From Cyclobacteriaceae bacterium (GTDB lineage Bacteria > Bacteroidota > Bacteroidia > Cytophagales > Cyclobacteriaceae): a stretch of 64,000 nt of DNA. The position numbers and the translations under genes were made by a program. The notes below the pieces were generated by a model. That model did no database searches, had not been told where the DNA came from, and worked only from the letters and a program-made list of their open reading frames with translations. Each line of letters starts with the position of its first letter. The first letter of the stretch is position 1. Positions 54,100 through 62,591 of this stretch are shown piece by piece. The stretch is taken from NCBI GenBank assembly GCA_016787665.1, contig JAEUUC010000010.1:372001-436000 (forward strand). The letters are read 5' to 3'.

Positions 54100-54531
54100 A
54101 TGAAAACATGCTGGATTATCTGCGTTCTATTTTGTCCAATGGCCTTTGCGCAAACCATGAGCGATGAAGAAATCATTCGCCAGGCGCGGCAAGCTTCCAA
54201 CGAAGCCATTGCCCGCCAGGATGTGGATGCCGTTGCCGCTTTCTGGTGGGAGGACTATGTCGTGATCACCGGAAGGGGCCATGTAGCCACGGGCCGGGAA
54301 GCAAACATTGCAGAATGGCGAAAAATGTTAGCCGAAGTTCCGTTAACGCGGTTTGAACGAACTCCCTCCGAGGTCATCATCAGCCGCAACAACCCCGAGC
54401 TGGCGTGGGAAAGCGGGCAATGGAAAGGGTTCAACACGTACAGCGCAGGCGGCCGCTACAGCGCCCAATGGAAAAAGAAAAACGGGCAGTGGAAACTGCA
54501 GGCGGAGCTGTTCGTGGCGCTGGAGAAGTGA
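54100..54531 (+). CDS. Secreted NTF2-like (DUF4440) protein
   Basis: 143 residues with a signal peptide (WIICVLFCPMAFAQ). NTF2/SnoaL-like cone fold: ARQASNEAIARQDVDAVAAFWWEDYVVI, EWRKMLAEVPLTRFER, ELAWESGQWKG and GGRYSAQWKKKNGQWKLQAE. DUF4440 members bind small ligands or act as enzymes of varied kind. No catalytic residues assigned. The GNAT gene follows by 12 bp. Confidence 0.85.
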   Translation: MKTCWIICVLFCPMAFAQTMSDEEIIRQARQASNEAIARQDVDAVAAFWWEDYVVITGRGHVATGREANIAEWRKMLAEVPLTRFERTPSEVIISRNNPELAWESGQWKGFNTYSAGGRYSAQWKKKNGQWKLQAELFVALEK

Positions 54532-54543
54532 TTGACTATTGTT

Positions 54544-54897
54544 ATGATTAGACTCGAAGCTTTGAGCAATGATCATTTGCCGTGGACCCATTATAACATC
54601 TTTCAAGATGCTGAGAAGGTTGGGCAGTGCGCATTTAAAGCACTACCAAAAAACGGAAAGGTAGAAATGGCGTACTATGTCTTTGAGCCTTTTCAGGGGC
54701 AAGGCATTGCCACCGAAGTCTGCCGGCTGCTCACGGCTCTTTCGGTTGCGGCCGATCCAGGCGTAGCTGTTACTGCCCGAACATTAATGGAAGAGAATGC
54801 CTCGGTGCAGGTGCTGCGAAAAAACAGCTATGAATTTGCCGGCATAGTTACCGACCCCGAGGACGGGGAGGTTTGGGAATGGGTCTACCGAGGCTGA
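54544..54897 (+). CDS. GNAT-family N-acetyltransferase
   Basis: 117 residues from ATG 54544 (TTG at 54532 is a poorer alternative). Acetyl-CoA-binding segment MAYYVFEPFQGQGIATEVCR (V..F.GqGiat) and the terminal strand pattern VTARTLMEENASVQVLRKNSY then EFAGIVTD. It would acetylate an amine on a small molecule or protein; substrate unknown. Probably co-transcribed with the NTF2-like gene 12 bp upstream. Confidence 0.85.
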   Translation: MIRLEALSNDHLPWTHYNIFQDAEKVGQCAFKALPKNGKVEMAYYVFEPFQGQGIATEVCRLLTALSVAADPGVAVTARTLMEENASVQVLRKNSYEFAGIVTDPEDGEVWEWVYRG

Positions 54898-54997
54898 ATT
54901 TCAAAAGATACAACTGTATTCTGAGCGGGCCTCGCGGGTAAGTGCGCGGGTGACTTACTGCATGGTGAAATAATTGCGCTCAAAAAAAGGAAACGGT

Positions 54998-55050
54998 AGC
55001 GAAGAATCCCCTTTTTGTGGAGCCGTGTTGAGAAAGGGGGATGCTTCGCT
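54998..55050. repeat. REP-like palindrome
   Basis: AGCGAAGAATCCCCTTT on the left (from 54998) and AAAGGGGGATGCTTCGCT on the right (55033-55050) pair with two mismatches. The right arm continues into CCGCTCAGCA, so a minus-strand read would say AERSEAS, a common translated trace of bacterial REP-type elements. The 323-bp gap 54898-55220 holds only this and the PadR promoter. Confidence 0.65.
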
Positions 55051-55184
55051 CCGCTCAGCATACGGCTGCGAATTTATGAAGGAGGGTACCAACTGTCGAA
55101 CCGGCAGCGTTGTAAATATTGTATTGAGGAATAATTCCGGGTAAAAAGCAAGTTGGTCATGCCACAAAAAAACATTGCCTCATA

Positions 55185-55217
55185 ATTTGATATATCAAAT
55201 ATTGATGTATATATTTG
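55185..55217 (+). promoter_or_regulatory. padR promoter with palindromic operator
   Basis: TTTG (55186-55189), 20 bases, TATATTTG (55210-55217): both elements match the Bacteroidota consensus exactly. The -33 element lies inside the perfect 16-bp palindrome ATTTGATATATCAAAT (55185-55200), and a related imperfect dyad (TATATCA...TGATGTATA) covers the spacer. Transcription should begin about 55221, at the ATG itself. Self-repression by PadR is the simplest reading. Confidence 0.75.
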
Positions 55218-55220
55218 TTC

Positions 55221-55565
55221 ATGTTTTCAAAGGAGTTGCTCAAGGGCACATTAACCGCGATAATTTTAAAAATGCTTGCGGAAAAGGGTCGAATGTATGG
55301 CTACGAGATGGTGCAGTATGTTCGTGAAAAATCACAGGACAAAATTCTAATTAAAGACGGTTCGCTTTATCCGGCCCTGCAAAAGATGACAGAAGCCGGA
55401 CTTTTAACCTTTAAAGAAGAAATGGTAGGCGGACGAACCCGGAAATACTACCAGCTTACACCGCGCGGGAAAAAAGAATCGGCTGTGTACATACAAGAGC
55501 TTGCCGGGTTTATCCAGACGCTTTCCCTGGTCGTTTTTCCGGGCTCGAAATCGAAACTCGTATGA
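55221..55565 (+). CDS. PadR-family transcriptional regulator
   Basis: 114 residues from ATG 55221. Winged helix: LKGTLTAIILKMLAEKGRMYGYEMVQYV, DGSLYPALQKMTEAGLLTF, GGRTRKYYQLTPRGKK. Short PadR with a small C-terminal dimerisation helix. PadR proteins repress nearby genes and usually themselves by binding palindromes like the one at 55185-55200. The stop overlaps the ATG of the next gene (ATGA), so it is coupled to the membrane protein it likely controls. The message appears leaderless. Confidence 0.93.
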   Translation: MFSKELLKGTLTAIILKMLAEKGRMYGYEMVQYVREKSQDKILIKDGSLYPALQKMTEAGLLTFKEEMVGGRTRKYYQLTPRGKKESAVYIQELAGFIQTLSLVVFPGSKSKLV

Positions 55566-56149
55566 CGCTAACACCCGAACAGGTTGCCCACATCAAGCAG
55601 TTGGTTTCCAACAGCAATATCAGTCGGATGGCCATGAAAGACGATCTGATCGACCATTTGTGCTGTTCGGTTGAAGAAAAGGTATCGGACCGAACGCCCT
55701 TTGAACAGGCGCTGGATCGCGCCTTGCTTGAACTTGCGCCTAACGGTTTTACCGAGCTGGAAATTGAAACGTACATTCTACTTAACCAAAAAACCATAAC
55801 TATGAAGAAGCTTACCTATAGCCTCGGCCTGACATTCAGTGTTCTGGCCTCAATTGGGTTCCTGTTCAAAATCCTCCACTGGACAGGCGCAAATGAAATG
55901 CTTATTTTGGGTTTAGGGGGATTGGTCCTCTTTTTTCTGCCCCTGCTATTGTTGACGCGGAAGTCAACCGGTGTTCAAGAAAAACTGGCGTTGAGTAGTT
56001 TAGCGCTGGTGAGCATTGGTGGCGTACTTAAGGTATTTCATGTTGTCAGTGCCAATGAATTCCTGCTTTTGGGCGTTGCGGTTTTCACGCTGGCCTACCT
56101 GCCGGTAACTTTTCTGGCCATGTACCGCAACTCCATCGCTAATTCCTAG
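55562..56149 (+). CDS. GldL-like membrane protein in PadR operon
   Basis: 195 residues. A cytosolic helical head of about 80 residues (VAHIKQLVSNSNISRMAMKD; ..HLCCSVEEKV) is followed by four membrane helices in two similar pairs. Both pairs contain the phrase FKILHWTGANEMLILG and LKVFHVVSANEFLLLG, an internal duplication resembling the GldL N-terminal motif (K.LHWPGA). GldL is part of the gliding/type IX secretion motor, but this protein lacks the rest of GldL. Translation is coupled to padR, so it is a regulated, perhaps stress-responsive membrane protein. It ends near a strong terminator. Confidence 0.75.
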   Translation: MTLTPEQVAHIKQLVSNSNISRMAMKDDLIDHLCCSVEEKVSDRTPFEQALDRALLELAPNGFTELEIETYILLNQKTITMKKLTYSLGLTFSVLASIGFLFKILHWTGANEMLILGLGGLVLFFLPLLLLTRKSTGVQEKLALSSLALVSIGGVLKVFHVVSANEFLLLGVAVFTLAYLPVTFLAMYRNSIANS

Positions 56150-56192
56150 ACGAAACTGAAGTAACTCAAACTGGTTTCTTGAAAACCAGAGC

Positions 56193-56226
56193 AAAGCAGC
56201 GCTGCAAAGTCGCTGCTTTTTGTTTT
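56193..56226 (+). terminator. Terminator of the padR operon
   Basis: AAAGCAGCG (56193-56201) and CGCTGCTTT (56211-56219), 9-base loop, followed by TTGTTTT. Confidence 0.85.
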
Positions 56227-56381
56227 AGATACCATCCCGTTTCTTGCGCCAATCAAGATTCTCGTACAGGGTTGAGAAAAGGGCCGTGTCAAAGAATCTG
56301 GGTTTTGAAAGCTGCAAAAGTCGTTTGACCGCCCTTTCAACCCGCAACAACCTCTCGCTTTTCTTCGTTACCTTTAGCACC

Positions 56382-59300
56382 ATGCACCCGGTGTTGCATC
56401 ACCTTCGCGAACGCCTGGCCGCTTTCAGGCGCAGGTACTACTGGAACAACTTCCTGCGCGGAAGTGTGCTCACCCTGTCGTTGCTGCTCACCTACCTGTT
56501 GGTGGCGGCCCTGCTCGAATACAACCTGTGGATGGGCTCGGCCGCACGCCTCACCCTGTTGCTGTTGTTTTTTGCTACGGCCGCGTACTGCATTTATCGG
56601 TTTCTGCGCGCTCCGCTGGCGTTTTGGCTGGCCAAACGCGGCCTGGCCGATGAAGACAGTGCCCGCCTCATTGGCCGCCACTTCCCCAACGTGCGCGATC
56701 GCCTGGTAAACGTATTGCAATTGTCGGCCGTGGCGCCCAGCGCATTGGCCGAAGCCGGCATTGCACAAAAGTCGCAGGCGCTGCAGCATGTGCCCTTCGA
56801 AAATGCCGTGGATCTGCGCGAGAACCTGCGCTATCTGAAGTTTCTGCTGGTGCCGGTTGCGGCCATTCTGTTGTTGTCGCTGTTTAACTCCGCCATCTTC
56901 ACCCAAAGCACCCAACGCATCGTGCAGTTCAACCGCGAGTTCAGCCCAGCCATGCCATTCCGGTTTGTGTTGCCGCAGCAACCGCTCGCGTTTGTTAACG
57001 AGGACTTCACCTTCGTGGTGAAGACGGAGGGCGAGGCGCTGCCGGCCGAGGTGTACATCAACAACGGCACGCTGAAGATGAAAATGGAAAACACCGGCAG
57101 CGGCACCTTTCAATATGTGTTTGAAAAAGTTCAGGACGATTTACGCTTTCAGCTCGAAGCCTCCGGCTTTTTCTCAGAACCTTACGCCATTCCCGTCATC
57201 AGCCGGCCCGAACTGCTGCAACTGGGCATTACACTCGAGTATGCTGCCTACCTCAGGCGCAGCCCCGAGCAGCTGAATAACCCGGGCGCCCTGGAAGTGC
57301 CCGAGGGTACGCGCATCGGGTGGAAAGTAAAAACAGCTCACGCCCGCGAAGCCTTTATCGAGTTCCGCTCGGCACCGGGCCCGCAGGGCATGCAAACTAC
57401 TGATAATCAGTTTTTTACATTCAATAAAGGATTTCGCCAGCCCGATGAATACTCGCTGGTGCTGGAGAATGAACACAGCAAAAACCGCGACCGCATCACC
57501 TACCCCATTCAGGTGATTAAGGATCAACACCCGGAAATTGTGGTGGAGAACCTGCGCGACTCCGTGTTGTACAAAGCCGTGATTTTGGGCGGCTCGCTGG
57601 CCGATGACTACGGGCTGACGGCATTGAAACTTCACTACCAGATTGCCCGCGGCCCCCAGGTGGTGCGGCAAGCCTCCGCCCCGGTGGAGTTGAAGGGCAC
57701 ACAAAACACACAAAGCTTTTTCATCACCTGGCCGGTGGATTCGCTCCAACTGCAACCGGGCGATCAACTTAATTATTATCTGGAGGTATGGGACAACGAT
57801 GGCGTGAATGGTCGCAAGTCTACGCGCTCGGCTTCGTATGTTTTTGCGATGCCGGGGCAGGAGGAGTTAAAGGCCGAAATCGCACGATCGGAAAATGCCG
57901 CAGAGAACAAACTGGACCGCAGCCTGCAGCAGGCGAAGTCGTTGCAGAAATCAATCGAAGAAGCGCAACAGAAACTGCGCGGCAAGCAAACGCTGAGCTG
58001 GGAGGATAAGCAGATGCTCGAAGACCTCGTGCAGCAGAAGCAAAAGCTGGACGACCTGATTGAGAAGCTCGTGGAAGAGAAGAAATCATTGAATGAAAAA
58101 AAGGATGCCTTTACCGAACAGAGTGAGCGCGTAAAAGAGAAAGCCGAACAGCTGCAAAAACTGATTGACGAGCTGAAGCAGGACGAGGAGATGCGCAAGC
58201 TGTTTGAAGAACTGGAGAAGATGTTGAAAGAAAATGCTTCGCCCAACGACATCCAGAAAATGCTGGAGAAGATGAACCGGCAGGAAATGAATCTGGAAAA
58301 GGAATTGGAGCGCGCCATGGAGTTGCTGAAGCAGGAGATGTTTGACTTCAAGCTGGACCAGGCCATTCAGCAGATCAAACAGCAAACCGAAGAACAAAAA
58401 CAGCTGCTGGAAAAAACCAGCGAAGCCGCGGGCGAAAAGAAACCGGAGGGCGCAAAGGAGGGGAACAAACCAAAAGAGGGTGATGGCAAAACAGGCGATG
58501 AACCGAAAGACAAAGGCGAACAAAAACCGGGCGACAACCCGACCGGTGAAAAAAACGACAAGCCTGAAAATGAAAAGCTGGCCGAGCAACAGCAAAAGCT
58601 GAAAAGTGACTTTGAAAAATTTGAGGAGACGCTGAAGGAGTTGGAGAAGATGGGCGAGGAGATCAGCGAACCCACCGACACCCCGGGCGAGCAGGAGCGC
58701 GAACAGTTGAAACAGGAACAGAACGAAAGCGAGCAACAGCTGAAAGAGAACAAGCCGCGCAAGTCCATGGACTCGCAGAAGAAAGCCATTGAAAAAATGC
58801 AGCAAATGCAACAGCAACTCGAGGGCATGCAGAACAGCATGGAAATGGAAATGAACATGGAGAATCTGGAATCCATGCGCCAGATCCTGCACGGGTTAAT
58901 CAAGTTGTCATTCGACCAGGAGACGCTGATGAAAGACTTCAATGACGTGCAGCAAAGCGACCCGCGCTACATCGGGCTATCGCAGCAGCAACTGAAGCTT
59001 CAGGATGATGCTAAAGTGTTGGAAGACAGCTTGTTAGCGCTCGCCCAGCGCGATGTCATGATGGGGGCGGCCATCACCCGCGAGGTAACCGAACTCAATG
59101 GGCACATCGAAAAGGCCGTAGAGCAAATCAAAGAGCGGAGGAAGAGCAATGCCTCCGCTGAAATGCAATCTTCGATGACGAGCATTAACAACCTGGCGTT
59201 GATGCTCAACGATCACTTCGAGATGATGATGGACATGATGGCGAATGCGAAGCCGGGGAAAGGAAAGAAGAAACAAGGCCAACCCAGTCTTGGCCAGATG

Positions 59301-59786
59301 CAGCAGAAGCTGAATCAGCAAATTCAGGAATTGCAGAAGGGCGGCAAGGGCGGGCGCGAGCTTTCGGAGGAGTTGGCGAAGTTGGCTGCCGAGCAGCAGC
59401 GGATACGTCAGGCGTTGCAGGAGATGCAGGAGAAGTTGGAGCAGCAAGGTGGCAAAGCTCCGGGCGGAGACTTACCCGGCCAGATGGAACAAACCGAGTT
59501 GGATCTGGTTAACAAGCAGATCACGGAGCAAACCATTCGCAGGCAGCAGGAAATTCTCACGCGATTGCTGGAAGCCGAGAAATCGATGCGTGAGCAAAAC
59601 CAGGACGAAGAGCGGAAGGGTGAGACAGCAAAGGATTATGAAAAGCAGCTTCCGCGCTCGTTTGAGGAGTATTTACGTTTAAAGGAAAAAGAAGTAGAAT
59701 TGCTGAAGACGATACCCCCGAAGTTTTACCCGTTCTACAAGAAGGAAGTGAACGACTATTTTAAGCGCATGGGCAACCCCCGGTAA
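56382..59786 (+). CDS. DUF4175-family large membrane/coiled-coil protein
   Basis: 1134 residues from ATG 56382 (upstream reading from 56244 crosses the terminator zone and is rejected). Two N-terminal membrane helices (about 22-80), a third at about 155, then a beta-rich periplasmic part (to about 490), and a long Gln/Glu/Lys-rich region (about 500-1080) of coiled coil with Pro/Lys-rich low complexity near 690-740. The C terminus is conserved-looking (LLKTIPPKFYPFYKKEVNDYF). This is the Bacteroidota-wide DUF4175/TIGR02302-like type. Function unknown. It is the first gene of a cluster with an ATPase, ybeY and mnmG. Confidence 0.85.
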   Translation: MHPVLHHLRERLAAFRRRYYWNNFLRGSVLTLSLLLTYLLVAALLEYNLWMGSAARLTLLLLFFATAAYCIYRFLRAPLAFWLAKRGLADEDSARLIGRHFPNVRDRLVNVLQLSAVAPSALAEAGIAQKSQALQHVPFENAVDLRENLRYLKFLLVPVAAILLLSLFNSAIFTQSTQRIVQFNREFSPAMPFRFVLPQQPLAFVNEDFTFVVKTEGEALPAEVYINNGTLKMKMENTGSGTFQYVFEKVQDDLRFQLEASGFFSEPYAIPVISRPELLQLGITLEYAAYLRRSPEQLNNPGALEVPEGTRIGWKVKTAHAREAFIEFRSAPGPQGMQTTDNQFFTFNKGFRQPDEYSLVLENEHSKNRDRITYPIQVIKDQHPEIVVENLRDSVLYKAVILGGSLADDYGLTALKLHYQIARGPQVVRQASAPVELKGTQNTQSFFITWPVDSLQLQPGDQLNYYLEVWDNDGVNGRKSTRSASYVFAMPGQEELKAEIARSENAAENKLDRSLQQAKSLQKSIEEAQQKLRGKQTLSWEDKQMLEDLVQQKQKLDDLIEKLVEEKKSLNEKKDAFTEQSERVKEKAEQLQKLIDELKQDEEMRKLFEELEKMLKENASPNDIQKMLEKMNRQEMNLEKELERAMELLKQEMFDFKLDQAIQQIKQQTEEQKQLLEKTSEAAGEKKPEGAKEGNKPKEGDGKTGDEPKDKGEQKPGDNPTGEKNDKPENEKLAEQQQKLKSDFEKFEETLKELEKMGEEISEPTDTPGEQEREQLKQEQNESEQQLKENKPRKSMDSQKKAIEKMQQMQQQLEGMQNSMEMEMNMENLESMRQILHGLIKLSFDQETLMKDFNDVQQSDPRYIGLSQQQLKLQDDAKVLEDSLLALAQRDVMMGAAITREVTELNGHIEKAVEQIKERRKSNASAEMQSSMTSINNLALMLNDHFEMMMDMMANAKPGKGKKKQGQPSLGQMQQKLNQQIQELQKGGKGGRELSEELAKLAAEQQRIRQALQEMQEKLEQQGGKAPGGDLPGQMEQTELDLVNKQITEQTIRRQQEILTRLLEAEKSMREQNQDEERKGETAKDYEKQLPRSFEEYLRLKEKEVELLKTIPPKFYPFYKKEVNDYFKRMGNPR

Positions 59787-59789
59787 GGC

Positions 59790-60191
59790 ATGAACAAGAT
59801 TCAGATTGAAATTCCCTCGCTCTCCGAGAACATTCGCATGATTGAGAGCTTTATTGACAATGCCAAAGAGCGCTTCCACCTCAATGACGATATCTACGGC
59901 AACATTATGATTGCGGTAACCGAGGCGGTCAACAACGCGATCAAACACGGCAATCAGAATAATCCGAAGTTGAATGTGGCGCTGTCGTTGCTGCTCGAGA
60001 AAGACCTGATCAAATTCCGGGTAGAGGACGAAGGGAGAGGTTTTGACTATCATCACCTTCCTGACCCCACAGCACCGGAGAACCTGGAAAAACCGGGCGG
60101 CCGGGGCATCTTTCTGATGAAACACCTGTCGGACGAGGTGGAATTTCAGGAGAACGGGCGCGTGGTAGAGCTGAGCTTTTACATGAACTGA
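59790..60191 (+). CDS. Anti-sigma-factor-type (RsbW-like) ATP-binding protein
   Basis: 133 residues. HATPase_c_2 domain: N-box AVTEAVNNAIKHGN (Glu/Asn pair), G1 box VEDEGRGFD, G2 box KPGGRGIFLMKHLSDEV. This is the GHKL fold of RsbW/SpoIIAB serine kinases that bind anti-anti-sigma factors. No STAS-domain partner or sigma factor is adjacent in the window. Its start is 3 bp after DUF4175 and its stop overlaps ybeY by one base, so it is within an operon. The Bacteroidota version is constant in this cluster. Confidence 0.9.
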   Translation: MNKIQIEIPSLSENIRMIESFIDNAKERFHLNDDIYGNIMIAVTEAVNNAIKHGNQNNPKLNVALSLLLEKDLIKFRVEDEGRGFDYHHLPDPTAPENLEKPGGRGIFLMKHLSDEVEFQENGRVVELSFYMN

Positions 60192-60613
60192 TGGCCGTAA
60201 TTGAGTTCCTGTCGGCCGACCTCAATTTTAAACTCCCCGAAATCAAGAAAACCCGAGAGTGGCTGGGGGCCTGCGCCAAGCGCGAAAAGTGTACCCTGGA
60301 GCTGATCCAATACATCTTTTGCTCCGACCAGTACCTTTTGGCCATCAACCGCGACTACCTGAAGCACGACACTCTAACCGACATCATTACATTTGATTAT
60401 TCAAACGGGCGAAACCTGGAGGGGGAGATCTACATCAGCCTCGAGCGGGTTAGGGAAAATGCCCGGCAGTACGGGGTTCTGTTTTCTGAGGAGTTGCGCA
60501 GGGTTATGGTGCACGGTGTATTACACCTGGCGGGCCATTCCGACAAGTCGGCCCGCGAAAAGGCCCAAATGCGCAAAAGAGAGGATGCCTGTCTATCTTT
60601 GTGGAAAAAATAG
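60191..60613 (+). CDS. ybeY: Endoribonuclease YbeY
   Basis: 140 residues. The zinc site HGVLHLAGHSDKSAREK carries the first two His of the H-x3-H-x5-H motif, with Asp at the third place (as in other Bacteroidota YbeY proteins) instead of His. LNRDYL-like AINRDYLKHDTLTDIITFDY is present. YbeY matures the 3' end of 16S rRNA and serves in 70S quality control. Translation is coupled to the ATPase upstream (1-bp overlap). A parS-like palindrome begins at its stop codon. Confidence 0.93.
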   Translation: MAVIEFLSADLNFKLPEIKKTREWLGACAKREKCTLELIQYIFCSDQYLLAINRDYLKHDTLTDIITFDYSNGRNLEGEIYISLERVRENARQYGVLFSEELRRVMVHGVLHLAGHSDKSAREKAQMRKREDACLSLWKK

Positions 60614-60628
60614 GTTCCACGTGGAACC
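60613..60628. promoter_or_regulatory. parS-like palindrome, site 1
   Basis: GGTTCCACGTGGAACC, a perfect 16-bp palindrome, differing from the classical ParB site TGTTTCACGTGAAACA at four positions but keeping the GTTnCACGTGnAAC frame. One base overlaps the ybeY stop. Confidence 0.75.
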
Positions 60629-60700
60629 CTTCAACTCCAGATTCAAGTCCCAAGTTCAAGACGTAGGAACCGGAGGTCATGAAACTGAGGGTTTGGGCTA

Positions 60701-60716
60701 GGTTCCACGTGAAACA
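60701..60716. promoter_or_regulatory. parS-like palindrome, site 2
   Basis: GGTTCCACGTGAAACA: the right half is the exact classical half-site (GTGAAACA), the left half is as in site 1. Ten bases before the mnmG ATG. Confidence 0.8.
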
Positions 60717-60725
60717 TCAAAATCC

Positions 60726-62591
60726 ATGTTTCCAGAGTACGATGTAATTGTGGTGGGGGCCGGCCATGCCGGTTGTGAGGCTGCTGCAGCAGCAGCCAAT
60801 ATGGGGTCGCGTGTTCTTTTGGTGACCATGAACATGCAGACGATCGGGCAAATGTCCTGCAACCCGGCCATGGGCGGGGTGGCAAAAGGCCAGATCGTAA
60901 GGGAAATCGATGCCTTGGGCGGCTACTCGGGATTGATCTCCGATCGTTCGATGATTCAGTTCCGCATGCTCAACCGCTCGAAAGGCCCCGCCATGTGGAG
61001 CCCGCGAACCCAAAACGACCGCCTTCGGTTTGCCGAGGAATGGCGTTTGGCGCTTGAGCGCACCCCCAATGTCGATTTCTGGCAGGAAATGGTCTCCGGA
61101 CTAATCGTGAAGGATGGACGCGCAGCTGGGGTGAAAACCGCCATGGGACTGGAGATTGAGAGTAAAGCGGTCGTGCTAACCAACGGCACGTTCCTGAACG
61201 GCAAGATTCACATCGGAGAAAAGAACTTTGGCGGAGGCCGGACAGGGGAGAAGGCCGCCACGGGAATTACGGAGCAACTGATAAGCCTGGGTTTTGAATC
61301 GGGCCGCATGAAGACGGGAACACCCCCACGCGTAGATGGCCGAAGCCTCGACTATTCCAAAATGGAGGAACAACCGGGGGATGAAGAGCCTGGGAAGTTT
61401 TCGTACAAATCCGAAACGCAGCCCCTCGCCAAACAAATGAGCTGCTGGATTACCTACACCAATCCGGACGTGCACGGCCAACTTTCGCGGGGCTTCGAAC
61501 AGTCGCCCATGTTCAGCGGTCGCATCCAGGGACTCGGACCGCGATACTGCCCATCCATCGAGGACAAAATCAACCGCTTCAGCGAGCGCGACCGACACCA
61601 GATTTTCGTTGAGCCGGAGGGCTGGAACACCATCGAAATCTATGTTAACGGCTTTTCCACATCCCTTCCGGAAGATGTTCAATATCAGGCACTTAGACTG
61701 ATTCCAGGCTTTGAAAACGTCCGAATGTTCCGCCCGGGCTATGCCATCGAATACGACTATTTCCCGCCAACCCAGTTAAAGCTGTCGTTAGAAACGCAAC
61801 TCATTGAAAATCTGTACTTTGCAGGACAAATCAACGGTACAACCGGCTATGAGGAGGCCGCATGTCAAGGCTTAATGGCCGGCATCAACGCCCACCTCAA
61901 AGTCAACGAAAAGGAAGCCCTGGTGCTCAAAAGGTCAGAAGCCTACATCGGAGTGTTGATTGACGACCTCGTGAACAAAGGCACCATTGAACCGTACCGC
62001 ATGTTCACCTCACGGGCTGAGTATCGAATCCTGCTACGCCAGGACAATGCCGATCTGCGGCTCACGCCTATCGGCCATCGTATCGGTTTGGCCGATGACG
62101 AACGGGTGAGCGCAGTACACGACAAAACGGAGAACATCCGCAAGCTCGCAGTGGAACTGGCCAAAACAAAAGTGGATCCCGATCAGGTCAACGCCAGGCT
62201 CACCGAGCTCAGCTCAGCCAACATCCGCGAGAAAGTTTCCGTCACCCATCTCTTGAAGCGGCCGGAAATCACACTCCGCGAAATCCGTCAACTACACTCG
62301 TCACTCGCGAAGCTAATCGACAGTTACTCCGCAGACGTGGCCGAGCAAGTTGAGATTAGTGTGAAGTACAACACCTATATTGATCGCGAGCAAAAGATGG
62401 CGGAGAAAATCGAGAGCCTGGAGCATTACCGGATACGACCCGACTTCGACTACGACCGCGTGAAAGCGCTGTCATCCGAAGCGCGTGAAAAATTGAAAAA
62501 GATTCGGCCGGAAACCCTGGGCCAGGTGTCCCGCATCAGCGGTGTTTCACCAGCCGATGTTTCCGTTCTTACTGTCTATCTTGGCAAGTAA
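60726..62591 (+). CDS. mnmG: tRNA uridine-5-carboxymethylaminomethyl modification enzyme MnmG (GidA)
   Basis: 621 residues, normal length. FAD site VVGAGHAGCEAA, then LVTMNMQTIGQMSCNPAMGG, TNGTFLNGKIHIG, LGFESGRMKTGTPPR, QINGTTGYEEAA, and the C-terminal helical domain to LTVYLGK. With MnmE it adds carboxymethylaminomethyl to U34 of tRNAs. The gene lies beside parS-like sites as is common for gidA near the replication origin. Adjacent to the methyltransferase: its TAA is followed immediately by ATG. Confidence 0.97.
   Translation: MFPEYDVIVVGAGHAGCEAAAAAANMGSRVLLVTMNMQTIGQMSCNPAMGGVAKGQIVREIDALGGYSGLISDRSMIQFRMLNRSKGPAMWSPRTQNDRLRFAEEWRLALERTPNVDFWQEMVSGLIVKDGRAAGVKTAMGLEIESKAVVLTNGTFLNGKIHIGEKNFGGGRTGEKAATGITEQLISLGFESGRMKTGTPPRVDGRSLDYSKMEEQPGDEEPGKFSYKSETQPLAKQMSCWITYTNPDVHGQLSRGFEQSPMFSGRIQGLGPRYCPSIEDKINRFSERDRHQIFVEPEGWNTIEIYVNGFSTSLPEDVQYQALRLIPGFENVRMFRPGYAIEYDYFPPTQLKLSLETQLIENLYFAGQINGTTGYEEAACQGLMAGINAHLKVNEKEALVLKRSEAYIGVLIDDLVNKGTIEPYRMFTSRAEYRILLRQDNADLRLTPIGHRIGLADDERVSAVHDKTENIRKLAVELAKTKVDPDQVNARLTELSSANIREKVSVTHLLKRPEITLREIRQLHSSLAKLIDSYSADVAEQVEISVKYNTYIDREQKMAEKIESLEHYRIRPDFDYDRVKALSSEAREKLKKIRPETLGQVSRISGVSPADVSVLTVYLGK

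Noticed and set aside
54955..55167. Minus-strand 70-residue reading with AERSEAS
   Set aside because: It is a translated REP-like palindrome, not a gene.
60614..60725. Replication origin beside mnmG
   Set aside because: parS-like sites are present but no DnaA-box cluster or AT-rich unwinding stretch was seen.
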